The notes under the pieces are model-generated. The model did no database searches. It was not told the DNA's origin and saw nothing but the letters and a program-made list of their open reading frames with translations. A stretch of 64,000 nucleotides of DNA from an uncultured Flavobacteriaceae bacterium (GTDB lineage: Bacteria; Bacteroidota; Bacteroidia; Flavobacteriales; Flavobacteriaceae): the NCBI GenBank assembly GCA_905182835.1, contig CAJJDI010000001.1:1-64000 (forward strand). The letters are read 5' to 3'. A program made the translations under genes and the position numbers. Below are positions 56,216-64,000 of this stretch, piece by piece (position 1 is the stretch's first letter; every line of letters starts with the position of its first letter).

Positions 56216-57790
56216 ATGGCAGAAGTAAATCCAGCTGAAATATCAGCAATCTTAAAGCAACAACTTTCGAATCATGATGCTAATATATCATTTGATGAAA
56301 TAGGAACAGTATTAACAATAGGAGATGGAATTGCACGTGTATACGGCTTATCTAACGTTCAGTATGGTGAATTAGTAGAGTTCTCAAACGGAATTGAAGG
56401 AATTGTACTAAACCTAGAAGAAGATAATGTAGGGGTTGTTCTTTTAGGAGCATCTAATGACATTAAAGAAGGAGATACAGTAAAAAGAACAAATAGAATT
56501 GCTTCAATACAAGCGGGAGAAGGTATTGTTGGAAGAGTGGTTAATACTCTTGGATTACCAATAGACGGAAAAGGACCAATACAAGGAGAGCTATATGAAA
56601 TGCCTTTAGAAAGAAAAGCTCCAGGAGTAATATTTCGTCAACCAGTTAATGAACCTTTACAAACTGGAATAAAATCAATCGATGCCATGATTCCTGTTGG
56701 AAGAGGTCAAAGAGAATTAGTAATAGGAGATAGACAAACAGGAAAAACAACTGTTTGTATAGACACTATTTTGAATCAAAAAGAATTCTATGATGCAGGA
56801 GAGCCTGTATATTGTATTTATGTTGCCATAGGACAAAAAGCTTCAACTGTTGCTGCTATAGCAAAAGTTTTAGAAGATAAAGGAGCATTAGCTTACACAA
56901 CAATTGTTGCTGCAAACGCTTCTGACCCTGCAGCAATGCAGGTATATGCACCTTTCACAGGAGCATCAATCGGAGAATACTTTAGAGATACTGGTAGACC
57001 AGCATTAATTGTATATGATGATTTATCTAAGCAAGCAGTTGCTTACCGTGAAGTATCTTTATTACTTAGAAGACCTCCGGGACGTGAAGCTTATCCAGGA
57101 GATGTGTTTTACTTACACTCTAGGTTATTAGAAAGATCTGCAAAAGTTATTGCAGATGACAATATAGCAAAAGAAATGAATGATTTACCAGCGTCATTAG
57201 TGCCTATTGTTAAAGGAGGAGGCTCTCTTACTGCTTTACCAATTATCGAAACTCAGGCTGGAGATGTATCAGCATACATTCCTACAAATGTTATATCAAT
57301 TACTGACGGACAAATATTCTTAGAATCAGATTTATTTAACTCAGGTGTTAGGCCTGCAATTAATGTAGGGATTTCTGTTTCAAGAGTTGGAGGATCTGCT
57401 CAAATTAAATCTATGAAAAAAGTAGCAGGAACATTAAAGCTAGATCAAGCTCAATTTAGAGAGTTAGAAGCTTTTGCTAAATTTGGATCTGATCTTGATG
57501 CAGCTACTCTTAACGTAATAGAAAAAGGGAGACGAAATGTAGAGATATTAAAACAAGCTCAAAACGATCCATTTACTGTAGAAGATCAAGTTGCAATAAT
57601 TTATGCAGGATCAAAAAACTTACTTAGAAATGTTCCAGTTGAAAAAGTTAAGGAATTTCAAAATGATTACTTAACCATTCTTAGAACTAAGCACCAGGAT
57701 GTTTTAAACGAACTTAAACGAGGAAAGTTAACGGACAATGTAATTCAAACCCTCCAGGCAGTTTCTAAAGATTTATCAGACAAATATTAA
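56216..57790 (+). CDS. atpA: ATP synthase F1 subunit alpha
   Basis: 524 residues. P-loop GDRQTGKTT (171-179), the YVAIGQK segment and the C-terminal [10 protein letters not shown] motif are intact. It forms the non-catalytic nucleotide sites of the alpha3beta3 hexamer. Codon use looks clean and conserved. The gap from atpH is 24 bases. Confidence 0.97.
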   Translation: MAEVNPAEISAILKQQLSNHDANISFDEIGTVLTIGDGIARVYGLSNVQYGELVEFSNGIEGIVLNLEEDNVGVVLLGASNDIKEGDTVKRTNRIASIQAGEGIVGRVVNTLGLPIDGKGPIQGELYEMPLERKAPGVIFRQPVNEPLQTGIKSIDAMIPVGRGQRELVIGDRQTGKTTVCIDTILNQKEFYDAGEPVYCIYVAIGQKASTVAAIAKVLEDKGALAYTTIVAANASDPAAMQVYAPFTGASIGEYFRDTGRPALIVYDDLSKQAVAYREVSLLLRRPPGREAYPGDVFYLHSRLLERSAKVIADDNIAKEMNDLPASLVPIVKGGGSLTALPIIETQAGDVSAYIPTNVISITDGQIFLESDLFNSGVRPAINVGISVSRVGGSAQIKSMKKVAGTLKLDQAQFRELEAFAKFGSDLDAATLNVIEKGRRNVEILKQAQNDPFTVEDQVAIIYAGSKNLLRNVPVEKVKEFQNDYLTILRTKHQDVLNELKRGKLTDNVIQTLQAVSKDLSDKY

Positions 57791-57799
57791 TTTTATAGT

Positions 57800-58654
57800 A
57801 TGGCTAACCTAAAGGAAATAAGAAATAGAATTGCATCCGTATCATCAACAATGCAGATAACTAGCGCCATGAAAATGGTTTCGGCTGCCAAGCTAAAAAA
57901 AGCCCAGGACGCCATCACAGCAATGAGGCCTTACTCAAACAAGCTAACAGAAATTTTACAAAGCTTAAGCTCTTCTATAGATTCCGACAATAAGTTTGCT
58001 CAAAAGCGTCAAGTTAAAAGAGTTCTTATCGTATCAATCACCTCTAATAGAGGTCTGTGCGGAGGGTTCAATTCAAATATTTTTAAAAAATCGACTGAAT
58101 TAGCAAACTCAGTTTATAATAACTGCGATGTGTCTTTTGTTGCAGTGGGTAAAAAAGGAAATGATTTCCTTCGAAAGAACCTTAACGTAGTATCAACTCA
58201 TATTGATATTTTTGATAATTTAAATATGAGTAGCGTTTCGCTAATTGCCGAATCATTAATGTCAAAGTTTATCAACGAAGAATTTGATAAAATTGAGATT
58301 GTATATAACAAATTTAAAAATGCCGCTACTCAGATTGTTGTTAACGAACAATTTCTCCCTATTTCAGAAGTTGAAGATAAATCAAACAATAATTTAGACT
58401 ATATTTTTGAACCTTCAAAAACTGAGATTATAGATGAGTTAATACCCAAATCCTTAAAAAACCAACTCTTCAAAGCTATTAGAGACTCCTGGGCAAGTGA
58501 GCATGGGGCCAGAATGACAGCAATGCACAAGGCTACAGATAATGCAACTGATTTGAGAGATCAGCTAAAGTTAACATACAACCAAGCTAGGCAGGCAGCA
58601 ATTACAAATGAAATATTAGAAATAGTTGGAGGGGCCGAAGCTCTTAACAATTAG
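57800..58654 (+). CDS. atpG: ATP synthase F1 subunit gamma
   Basis: 284 residues: N-terminal helix MANLKEIRNRIASVSSTMQIT and C-terminal helix with MTAMHKATDNATDL and ARQAAITNEILEIVGGAEAL, the rotor shaft. Only the beta and epsilon genes of F1 are missing here; in Bacteroidota these are often in a separate operon. Confidence 0.96.
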   Translation: MANLKEIRNRIASVSSTMQITSAMKMVSAAKLKKAQDAITAMRPYSNKLTEILQSLSSSIDSDNKFAQKRQVKRVLIVSITSNRGLCGGFNSNIFKKSTELANSVYNNCDVSFVAVGKKGNDFLRKNLNVVSTHIDIFDNLNMSSVSLIAESLMSKFINEEFDKIEIVYNKFKNAATQIVVNEQFLPISEVEDKSNNNLDYIFEPSKTEIIDELIPKSLKNQLFKAIRDSWASEHGARMTAMHKATDNATDLRDQLKLTYNQARQAAITNEILEIVGGAEALNN

Positions 58655-58682
58655 AATCTCTAAAAATTCAACTTACTTTGAT

Positions 58683-58706
58683 AGCTTTAATTAAAAGCTT
58701 ATTTTT
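58683..58706 (+). terminator. Possible terminator after atpG
   Basis: Stem AGCTTT (58683-58688) with AAAGCT (58694-58699), 5-nt loop, followed by TATTTTTAA. Short, but located 28 bases beyond atpG. Confidence 0.4.
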
Positions 58707-58717
58707 AAGATAAATAT

Positions 58718-60178
58718 TTGAATTTGAACAAACTAAAGTCAGCTTTTAAACAAACTGTTGTTTATGGAATAGCTACAGTATTCCCTAGAGTAGTTAGTGT
58801 TCTATTAGTCAGATTACACACTGATAAATCTGTACTTGAGGACATATCTGATTATGGAGATTTGTCGATTATCTTTTCCTATATAATTTTATTTAATGTG
58901 CTCCTTTCCTATGGCCTAGAAACAGCTTTTTTTAGATTCTTTAACTCTTATAAAAATAAACTGAGCGTAGTCAGCACTTCCTCAATATCTATAATAATAA
59001 CATCAGCTTTGTTTTTAGTTTTAGGTATTTTTTTTACAGATCAAATTTCAACTTTGATAGGGATTAGGGCAGATTATTTGAGTTTAGTTCTTTGGATTTT
59101 AGTTTTAGACTCATTAGTAGTTATTCCATTTGCTTATTTAAGAGTCAAAGACAATGCTATAAAATACACCATCATTAAAATATTTAATGTCGTTGTTAAT
59201 GTGTCGCTAAATATTTTCTTTTTAGTTATTGTTAAAAACTATTACACCCAGATTGCAGTTCTAGAATTTTTTTATTTAGACAATTTTGAAATAAACTACA
59301 TCTTTATTTCTTTACTTATTTCTAGCGCTCTTACTTTTTTAGCAATGAGCAGTTTTTATTTAAGAATCAAATATAAAATTGATTATAACTTACTTAAAAA
59401 AATGTTGAAATATTCACTTCCAATTTTACTTGCAGGATTTGCATATTCTATCAATGAAAGTTTTGACAAAATATTGTTAGATTACTTCGAAGTTGATAAG
59501 TCCCAAATCGGAATGTATGCCGCTTGTTATAAATTAGCGCTATTTATCAGCCTATTCTCAACAGCTTTTAAGTTAGGTATTGAACCTTTTATTTTTAGCC
59601 ACGCAAAGAATAGTTCTGCCGAAAAAATATATGCTTTAATTTTAGAAATATTTGTAATTATAAGTTCATTTATCTTAGTAACTATTGTAGTATTTATTGA
59701 TGTATTAAAAGTTGTTTTTATAGGTGATTCAGCCTATTGGGAAGCCCTAAAAATTGTCCCAATTATACTTTTAGCAAACCTGTGTTTGGGGATATATCAG
59801 AATTTATCGGTTTGGTACAAAGTGACTGATAAAACAAAGTTTGGGGCATACATCTCTATGTTTGGAGTTTTAATCACACTTTCAATCAATATCATTTTGA
59901 TTCCACTCTATGGATATGTAGGATCTGCAATAGCCACATTCTTTGCGTATTTCTTTATGGCTGTAATCTCTTATTTTATAGGTAAACGACATTATCCTAT
60001 TCCTTATAATATCACAAAAATTTTAACATATATTTTATTTACATCTGGACTTGCTTTCCTTTCTTTTTATGTTTTCCGGGGTAATTATTATTTTGGCATT
60101 GGAATATTAGTTATTCTTGGCTTATCAATACTTAAATTTGAAAAACACACTATTAAACTTTTAATTAATGAAAATTAA
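58718..60178 (+). CDS. Polysaccharide flippase-like membrane protein (second Wzx/MurJ-type)
   Basis: 486 residues, about 14 membrane helices. [29 protein letters not shown] (about 248-276) is the helix 7-8 motif of polysaccharide-biosynthesis exporters, and [18 protein letters not shown] the late one. The start is TTG 58718 ([12 protein letters not shown]). It is separate from the glycan locus; next to dut and an EnvC-like gene, a role in lipid-linked precursor export is possible. It overlaps dut by 11 bp. Confidence 0.85.
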   Translation: MNLNKLKSAFKQTVVYGIATVFPRVVSVLLVRLHTDKSVLEDISDYGDLSIIFSYIILFNVLLSYGLETAFFRFFNSYKNKLSVVSTSSISIIITSALFLVLGIFFTDQISTLIGIRADYLSLVLWILVLDSLVVIPFAYLRVKDNAIKYTIIKIFNVVVNVSLNIFFLVIVKNYYTQIAVLEFFYLDNFEINYIFISLLISSALTFLAMSSFYLRIKYKIDYNLLKKMLKYSLPILLAGFAYSINESFDKILLDYFEVDKSQIGMYAACYKLALFISLFSTAFKLGIEPFIFSHAKNSSAEKIYALILEIFVIISSFILVTIVVFIDVLKVVFIGDSAYWEALKIVPIILLANLCLGIYQNLSVWYKVTDKTKFGAYISMFGVLITLSINIILIPLYGYVGSAIATFFAYFFMAVISYFIGKRHYPIPYNITKILTYILFTSGLAFLSFYVFRGNYYFGIGILVILGLSILKFEKHTIKLLINEN

Positions 60179-60602
60179 GATTATAAACAAATCTAACAAT
60201 CAATTGCCTCATTACGAGACTAAATCTTCTGCAGGAATGGATATAAAAGCCTATACTCCTAATGAAATCATACTTGAGCCTCTTGAAAGAAAAATAGTTA
60301 AAACAGGCTTATTTCTCTCCCTGCCCGTAGGATACGAAGCTCAGGTTAGATCTAGAAGCGGATTGTCTATAAAACATGGTGTTTGTGTGCTTAATTCGCC
60401 AGGAACTATTGATTCAGACTATAGAGGTGAAGTTGGGGTTATACTAATCAACCTCTCCAAAGAACCATTTTTAATCCATAATGGAGATCGCATCGCACAA
60501 CTTGTAATTGCTCACCACGAACAGGGAGAATGGATTGAAGTAGAGGAGCTTTCAAATACAGAAAGAGGAAACAAAGGATTTGGTAGTACAGGAATTAATT
60601 AA
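60168..60602 (+). CDS. dut: dUTP diphosphatase
   Basis: 144 residues, trimeric dUTPase. All five motifs are visible: AGMDIKAY (23-30), [29 protein letters not shown], and the C-terminal [10 protein letters not shown]. It hydrolyses dUTP to dUMP, preventing uracil in DNA and feeding dTMP synthesis. ATG overlaps the flippase by 11 bp. Confidence 0.97.
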   Translation: MKIKIINKSNNQLPHYETKSSAGMDIKAYTPNEIILEPLERKIVKTGLFLSLPVGYEAQVRSRSGLSIKHGVCVLNSPGTIDSDYRGEVGVILINLSKEPFLIHNGDRIAQLVIAHHEQGEWIEVEELSNTERGNKGFGSTGIN

Positions 60603-60607
60603 GATAT

Positions 60608-61405
60608 ATGAACCTTTTAAAATATTTTTTTTTAATACTAATAGTTGCGTCTTGTAAGCCATTACAAAACACTAACTCTGTAGTTGAATTTGAAAAATTC
60701 AACTCAAAGCAATTAGTTAGAAAAGTAACTAGAGCTAAATCAAAATTTAAGACATACCAAGCAAAAGTAAAGCTTAGGTTAAATAACAATGGCAAGAACA
60801 AGAGTTATGGCTTAAATGTTAGAATTCAAAAAAATGAAGCTATATGGTTAAGCTCAACCGCAGGAATTGTTAGGGCATTATTAACTAAAGACTCCATCTA
60901 TTACTATAATAAACTAGAAAAAAATTATTTAGTATCCGATTATAAAAATATCGAAAACATTATTGGATTAAGCTTAACCTATAATATGCTACAGAATTTA
61001 TTATTGTCAGAACCCATCACCGATATTAAAAACTCTTTATTTAATAATGAAATGAGTGAGCAAAACCTGTCTTATATTTTTAATTGGAGCTTAACTAACG
61101 AAGAGTATAAAAAACTCAATTTTGAAAATTTTGAAGGCATTTATAAAGTAAATGCAAATAACTTCAAACTAGATCTTTGCTCTTTTAAAGTGTCAGAGAT
61201 TGACAATAGCTTTTCGCTTTATGAAATTAGATATTCGGATTTCATTAAATTGAAAAATCAAAATTTCACATCTAAAATTAGAATTGATATAAACGAAATC
61301 AACCAAATTAATATAGATCTAAAGTCTATCAATTTAAATAAGAAATTTAAACTCCCTTTTAGGGTTCCTAAGAATTATAAAAAAATATTGATTGATGCTA
61401 AATAG
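60608..61405 (+). CDS. DUF4292-family lipoprotein
   Basis: 265 residues with a lipobox ending at the cysteine in LIVASC (C16). The mature part is beta-rich and starts with a lysine-rich RAKSKFKTYQAKVKLRL strand, as in DUF4292, a Bacteroidota family resembling LolA/LolB-like folds. The function is unknown. The 3' end overlaps the EnvC-like gene by about 11 bp. Confidence 0.8.
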   Translation: MNLLKYFFLILIVASCKPLQNTNSVVEFEKFNSKQLVRKVTRAKSKFKTYQAKVKLRLNNNGKNKSYGLNVRIQKNEAIWLSSTAGIVRALLTKDSIYYYNKLEKNYLVSDYKNIENIIGLSLTYNMLQNLLLSEPITDIKNSLFNNEMSEQNLSYIFNWSLTNEEYKKLNFENFEGIYKVNANNFKLDLCSFKVSEIDNSFSLYEIRYSDFIKLKNQNFTSKIRIDINEINQINIDLKSINLNKKFKLPFRVPKNYKKILIDAK

Positions 61406-62606
61406 ACTTAGTTTTATAATATTGTTTTTGTTTATGTCAAGTGGAGAGGTTTATTCTCAGTTTTTAAATCAAAAAGATTTAGAAAAAAAAAGAATTGAAT
61501 TAACTAACGAAATAAAGAATATTCAAAACCTGATTACTAGTTCAAAAAACGAAAAAAAACTAGTTATTGAGAATATTGAAAACCTAAATTATAAGCTAGA
61601 CCTTCAAAATGAAGTTATCAAAATCATTAATAATGAATTAAATATAATTTCAAATTCTATACATAATAACCAGTTAAAAAATAGTCAGCTTTTGGAGGCT
61701 CAAGAGCTGCTAAAGAGTCAGTATGGTGAAATGATATTAAGGTCTTATAAAACTCGATCTAAGACCGGAAAACTTATGTTTATTTTTTCATCAGCTAACT
61801 TTAAACAAGCGGTCAAGCGAATTCAATATTTTAAGCAATATTCAGATTATCAATCTAGTCAACTACAAAAAATAAAGAAAAATACCGCAGAGCTTAAGAC
61901 CCTAAATAACCAATTACGTGAAGAACGAAATCGTCAACAAGTTTTGATAAACAACAATCAAAAGCTTAAGACTAATATTAACACGCAAATAGTAGATAAA
62001 AATTCTTTGCTCCAATCTATCTCATCTAATCAGAGAAAATACATTAGAGAAATTACCAGTAATCAAAAAAAAACTGCTGAAATAGATAAACAAATTCAAA
62101 GAATTATAGCGCTAGCTATAGCGGAATCTAATAAAAAGAAAAACATATCATCTAAAGTCTTTGATTTAACCCCAGAAGCAAAAATATTGTCCAATAACTT
62201 TATGTCTAATAAAGGTAAATTACCTTGGCCAGTAGAAAAAGGTTACGTAACATTAAGGTATGGTAAGCAGCGCCATCCAGTTGTTAAAACGGCTACAATT
62301 CAAAGTAATGGAATAAGAATAATGACTTCATCTTCTCAAAAAGTAAGATCTATTTTTACAGGTGTTGTTTATAGAATTATAAGCTCTAAAAGTGGCGCTA
62401 AAACAATTTTAATCCAGCATGGAAACTTTTTTACTGTTTATAAAAATCTCTCCAACATTTATGTAAAAAAAGGGGATGTTATTTCAACTAAACAAGATTT
62501 AGGAGAAATTATAACTAATAAAAATTCAGGACAAACAATACTTAGCTTTAGCTTATTTAAAGATAACAAGACTGAAAACCCACTATTGTGGCTCGGGAAG
62601 AAATAA
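61395..62606 (+). CDS. EnvC-like M23 protein, catalytically degenerate
   Basis: 403 residues from ATG 61395 (TTG 61392 precedes it). Signal peptide about 1-21, a long coiled-coil (25-250) and a C-terminal LytM domain. The zinc motifs are lost: the H-x3-D position reads NGIRIM and the HxH position LSFSLF. It therefore probably activates amidases like EnvC, instead of cutting peptidoglycan. It overlaps the convergent thioesterase by 24 bp. Confidence 0.88.
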   Translation: MLNRLSFIILFLFMSSGEVYSQFLNQKDLEKKRIELTNEIKNIQNLITSSKNEKKLVIENIENLNYKLDLQNEVIKIINNELNIISNSIHNNQLKNSQLLEAQELLKSQYGEMILRSYKTRSKTGKLMFIFSSANFKQAVKRIQYFKQYSDYQSSQLQKIKKNTAELKTLNNQLREERNRQQVLINNNQKLKTNINTQIVDKNSLLQSISSNQRKYIREITSNQKKTAEIDKQIQRIIALAIAESNKKKNISSKVFDLTPEAKILSNNFMSNKGKLPWPVEKGYVTLRYGKQRHPVVKTATIQSNGIRIMTSSSQKVRSIFTGVVYRIISSKSGAKTILIQHGNFFTVYKNLSNIYVKKGDVISTKQDLGEIITNKNSGQTILSFSLFKDNKTENPLLWLGKK

Positions 62607-63101
62607 AGCTTTTAATTCAGTGGCATCTTGCGCGTTTAATTTACCTGCCAACACAAGGCTAAGTTGACGCCTTCTTAAAGCTCCTTTATACCTCTCAATT
62701 TCTTCTTTTGATTCAGGTATTATTTCAGAAACAGGAGTTGGTCTTCCGTTTTTATCTACCGCAACAAAAGTGTAAATTGCTTCGTTAGCTTTAATTTTAC
62801 CTCCTCCATCAGTATTTATCCACACATCTAGGTAAACTTCCATAGATGTTCTAAAAGCTCGGGATACTTTAGCTTCTATAGTAACAATACTTCCCAAAGG
62901 AATTGCTTTATTGAATGCAACATGGTTTACAGAAGTTGTAACCACGACTTGCCCAGAATGCCTTCTAGCAGCAATACAACCAGCCCTATCCATTCTCGCT
63001 AGTAGTTCGCCTCCGAATAAGTTATTAATTGGATTAGTCTCACTAGGGAGCACTAAATCTGTCATCACAGTTAATGATAGACTAGGAGTTTTTATTGGCA
63101 T
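62583..63101 (-). CDS. Acyl-CoA thioesterase, hotdog fold
   Basis: 172 residues. TNPINNLFGGELLARMDRAGCIAARRHSG (about 22-50) is the conserved active-site helix of the YciA/BFIT-type acyl-CoA hydrolases, and TTSVNHVAFNKAI the second. Substrate chain length is unknown. It follows the HU/SPOR gene by 3 bases on the same strand. Confidence 0.9.
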   Translation of the reverse strand: MPIKTPSLSLTVMTDLVLPSETNPINNLFGGELLARMDRAGCIAARRHSGQVVVTTSVNHVAFNKAIPLGSIVTIEAKVSRAFRTSMEVYLDVWINTDGGGKIKANEAIYTFVAVDKNGRPTPVSEIIPESKEEIERYKGALRRRQLSLVLAGKLNAQDATELKALFLPEPQ

Positions 63102-63104
63102 TAA

Positions 63105-63977
63105 TCAGTTTATTTCTTTATTTAGGATCCAAGCAGCTTGATTATCAGACAAGCGTATTTCTACTAATGCTATATCAGCTTCAGATCTAGTGTTAAAACT
63201 TGAATATGCAACTTGGAAAAGACCAAATTTGTTCTGTCCAATTTTTCTAGCGCTATAACCTTTAGACTTTAATTGACTAAGTCTTGTAAAGCTATTTTCT
63301 TCAATACTAAAAGACCCTGCAACTACATGAAATACGCCAATATTTTCTTTTACAAACATTTTTACAAGCGGCAGAGGACTCTCTATAACAAATGTAGCTT
63401 TTTGGATTTTTTCTTCAATCAAAGAGTTTGCTTTTTGATAAGCGATTATGTTTTTTTGATTAGTTTTAGTGAGTTCATTATTATAAACAAAAGCAGATAA
63501 TAAAAATCCAGTAATTAATATGGCAGCATATTTTGTAAAGCTAGAGATATTGCTTTTTTCCTTTCTTTTAATTAATGAGCTAGAAACATTAGATAGTCCA
63601 TAGGCTTCTTTTAAATAATTCACTCCTTTAGAAGACTTAAACTCTAATACGTTATTTTTAATAGAAATAACCCCAATTTTATTAAAGGCTATTTCTTTCT
63701 TATTTAGAATATCATTTTTAAAATTAGACACATTTAACTTAATTATATCCATTGCCTCGTCAAATGACATATCATTTACTTCCGCTATATAAGTAGCTAA
63801 AATTCCATCATTTTTTTGTAGTTTATTGTTGAATGAAATTGATTTTGATGGCGGGACAAACACACCTTCAATGTTAGCTTGAGCTGAATTTAAGGATGTA
63901 ATAAACGCTCCAAAATTAGGGATTATAACACATTCATTTCTAAAAAGAAGGTCTTCTAAATATTTATCTAAGTTCAT
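63105..63977 (-). CDS. HU-CCDC81 and SPOR domain protein
   Basis: 290 residues. An HU/CCDC81-like N-terminal domain (1-130: LDKYLEDLLFRNECVIIPNFGAFIT), one membrane helix near 147-165, and a C-terminal SPOR domain (about 212-290; FHVVAGSFSIEENSFTRLSQLK) that binds denuded glycan at division sites. The architecture could link a DNA-binding-like module with the septal wall. The remaining bases 63978-64000 show nothing. Confidence 0.85.
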   Translation of the reverse strand: MNLDKYLEDLLFRNECVIIPNFGAFITSLNSAQANIEGVFVPPSKSISFNNKLQKNDGILATYIAEVNDMSFDEAMDIIKLNVSNFKNDILNKKEIAFNKIGVISIKNNVLEFKSSKGVNYLKEAYGLSNVSSSLIKRKEKSNISSFTKYAAILITGFLLSAFVYNNELTKTNQKNIIAYQKANSLIEEKIQKATFVIESPLPLVKMFVKENIGVFHVVAGSFSIEENSFTRLSQLKSKGYSARKIGQNKFGLFQVAYSSFNTRSEADIALVEIRLSDNQAAWILNKEIN

Positions 63978-64000
63978 TTTTTGAATTATTTATATATAAC

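Noticed and set aside
56334..56339. CACGTG core inside atpA
   Set aside because: The flanks do not match parS (no TGTTT/AAACA arms); it is ordinary coding sequence.

Overview
The window is chromosomal DNA of a low-GC, compact member of the Bacteroidota, most likely class Flavobacteriia. Evidence: many Bacteroidota-type promoters (-7 element TAnnTTTG), very few Shine-Dalgarno sequences, frequent TTG starts, family-restricted proteins (DUF4837, DUF4292, DUF6168, DUF6341, DUF6427, HU-CCDC81/SPOR), a SprE/PorW-like component of the type IX secretion and gliding apparatus, and a TTG-started F0 subunit a with a signal peptide. No phage, insertion sequence, CRISPR array or plasmid gene was seen. The content looks like core genome plus one surface-polysaccharide locus.

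Layout. 0-12.4 kb: a CAU-anticodon tRNA, methylmalonyl-CoA epimerase, rbfA, an FtsX/LolC-type permease, dusB, lepA, an APC permease fused to universal-stress domains, a metallo-hydrolase, an M1 peptidase lipoprotein, rnpA, a protein with two OmpA domains, a GNAT enzyme and rpiB. 12.4-12.9 kb: a very AT-rich non-coding stretch with a 14-bp perfect inverted repeat. 12.9-31 kb: trmN6-like, rnr, a GIN-domain protein, LysE exporter, DUF2007- and DUF1295-type proteins, tRNA-Cys, folB, glnS with an unusual C-terminal extension, ChbG-like deacetylase, SPFH protein, gltX, ybeY, mnmG flanked by two parS-like palindromes, a methyltransferase, a lipid-kinase-like protein, holB and pgk. 31-36 kb: envelope genes (MltD-like transglycosylase, DUF4837, tatA, M23 peptidase) and a GH3-family protein.

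36-45 kb: a surface glycan locus in one direction: Wzz-like chain-length protein, Wzx flippase, sulfotransferase, two O-antigen polymerase/ligase-type membrane proteins, GT2, GT4 and a polyprenyl glycosylphosphotransferase, closed by a terminator. 45-53 kb: purD, small flavobacterial families, DUF6165 with a GT9 enzyme, a PaaE-type reductase, SprE/PorW and a bactofilin. 53-58.7 kb: ATP synthase genes atpZ-DUF6168-atpB-E-F-H-A-G, with a strong hairpin after atpE. 58.7-64 kb: a second flippase, dut, DUF4292 lipoprotein, an EnvC-like M23 protein, a thioesterase and a HU/SPOR protein.

Genes are packed tightly. Seven convergent pairs overlap at their 3' ends by 4-24 bp, and many same-strand neighbours overlap by 1-44 bp. 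The most notable observations are the two parS-like sites around mnmG, the AT-rich repeat region, the trmN6 homologue whose conserved N-terminus has no standard start codon, and the GlnRS extension. I found no clear novel defence or mobile system.
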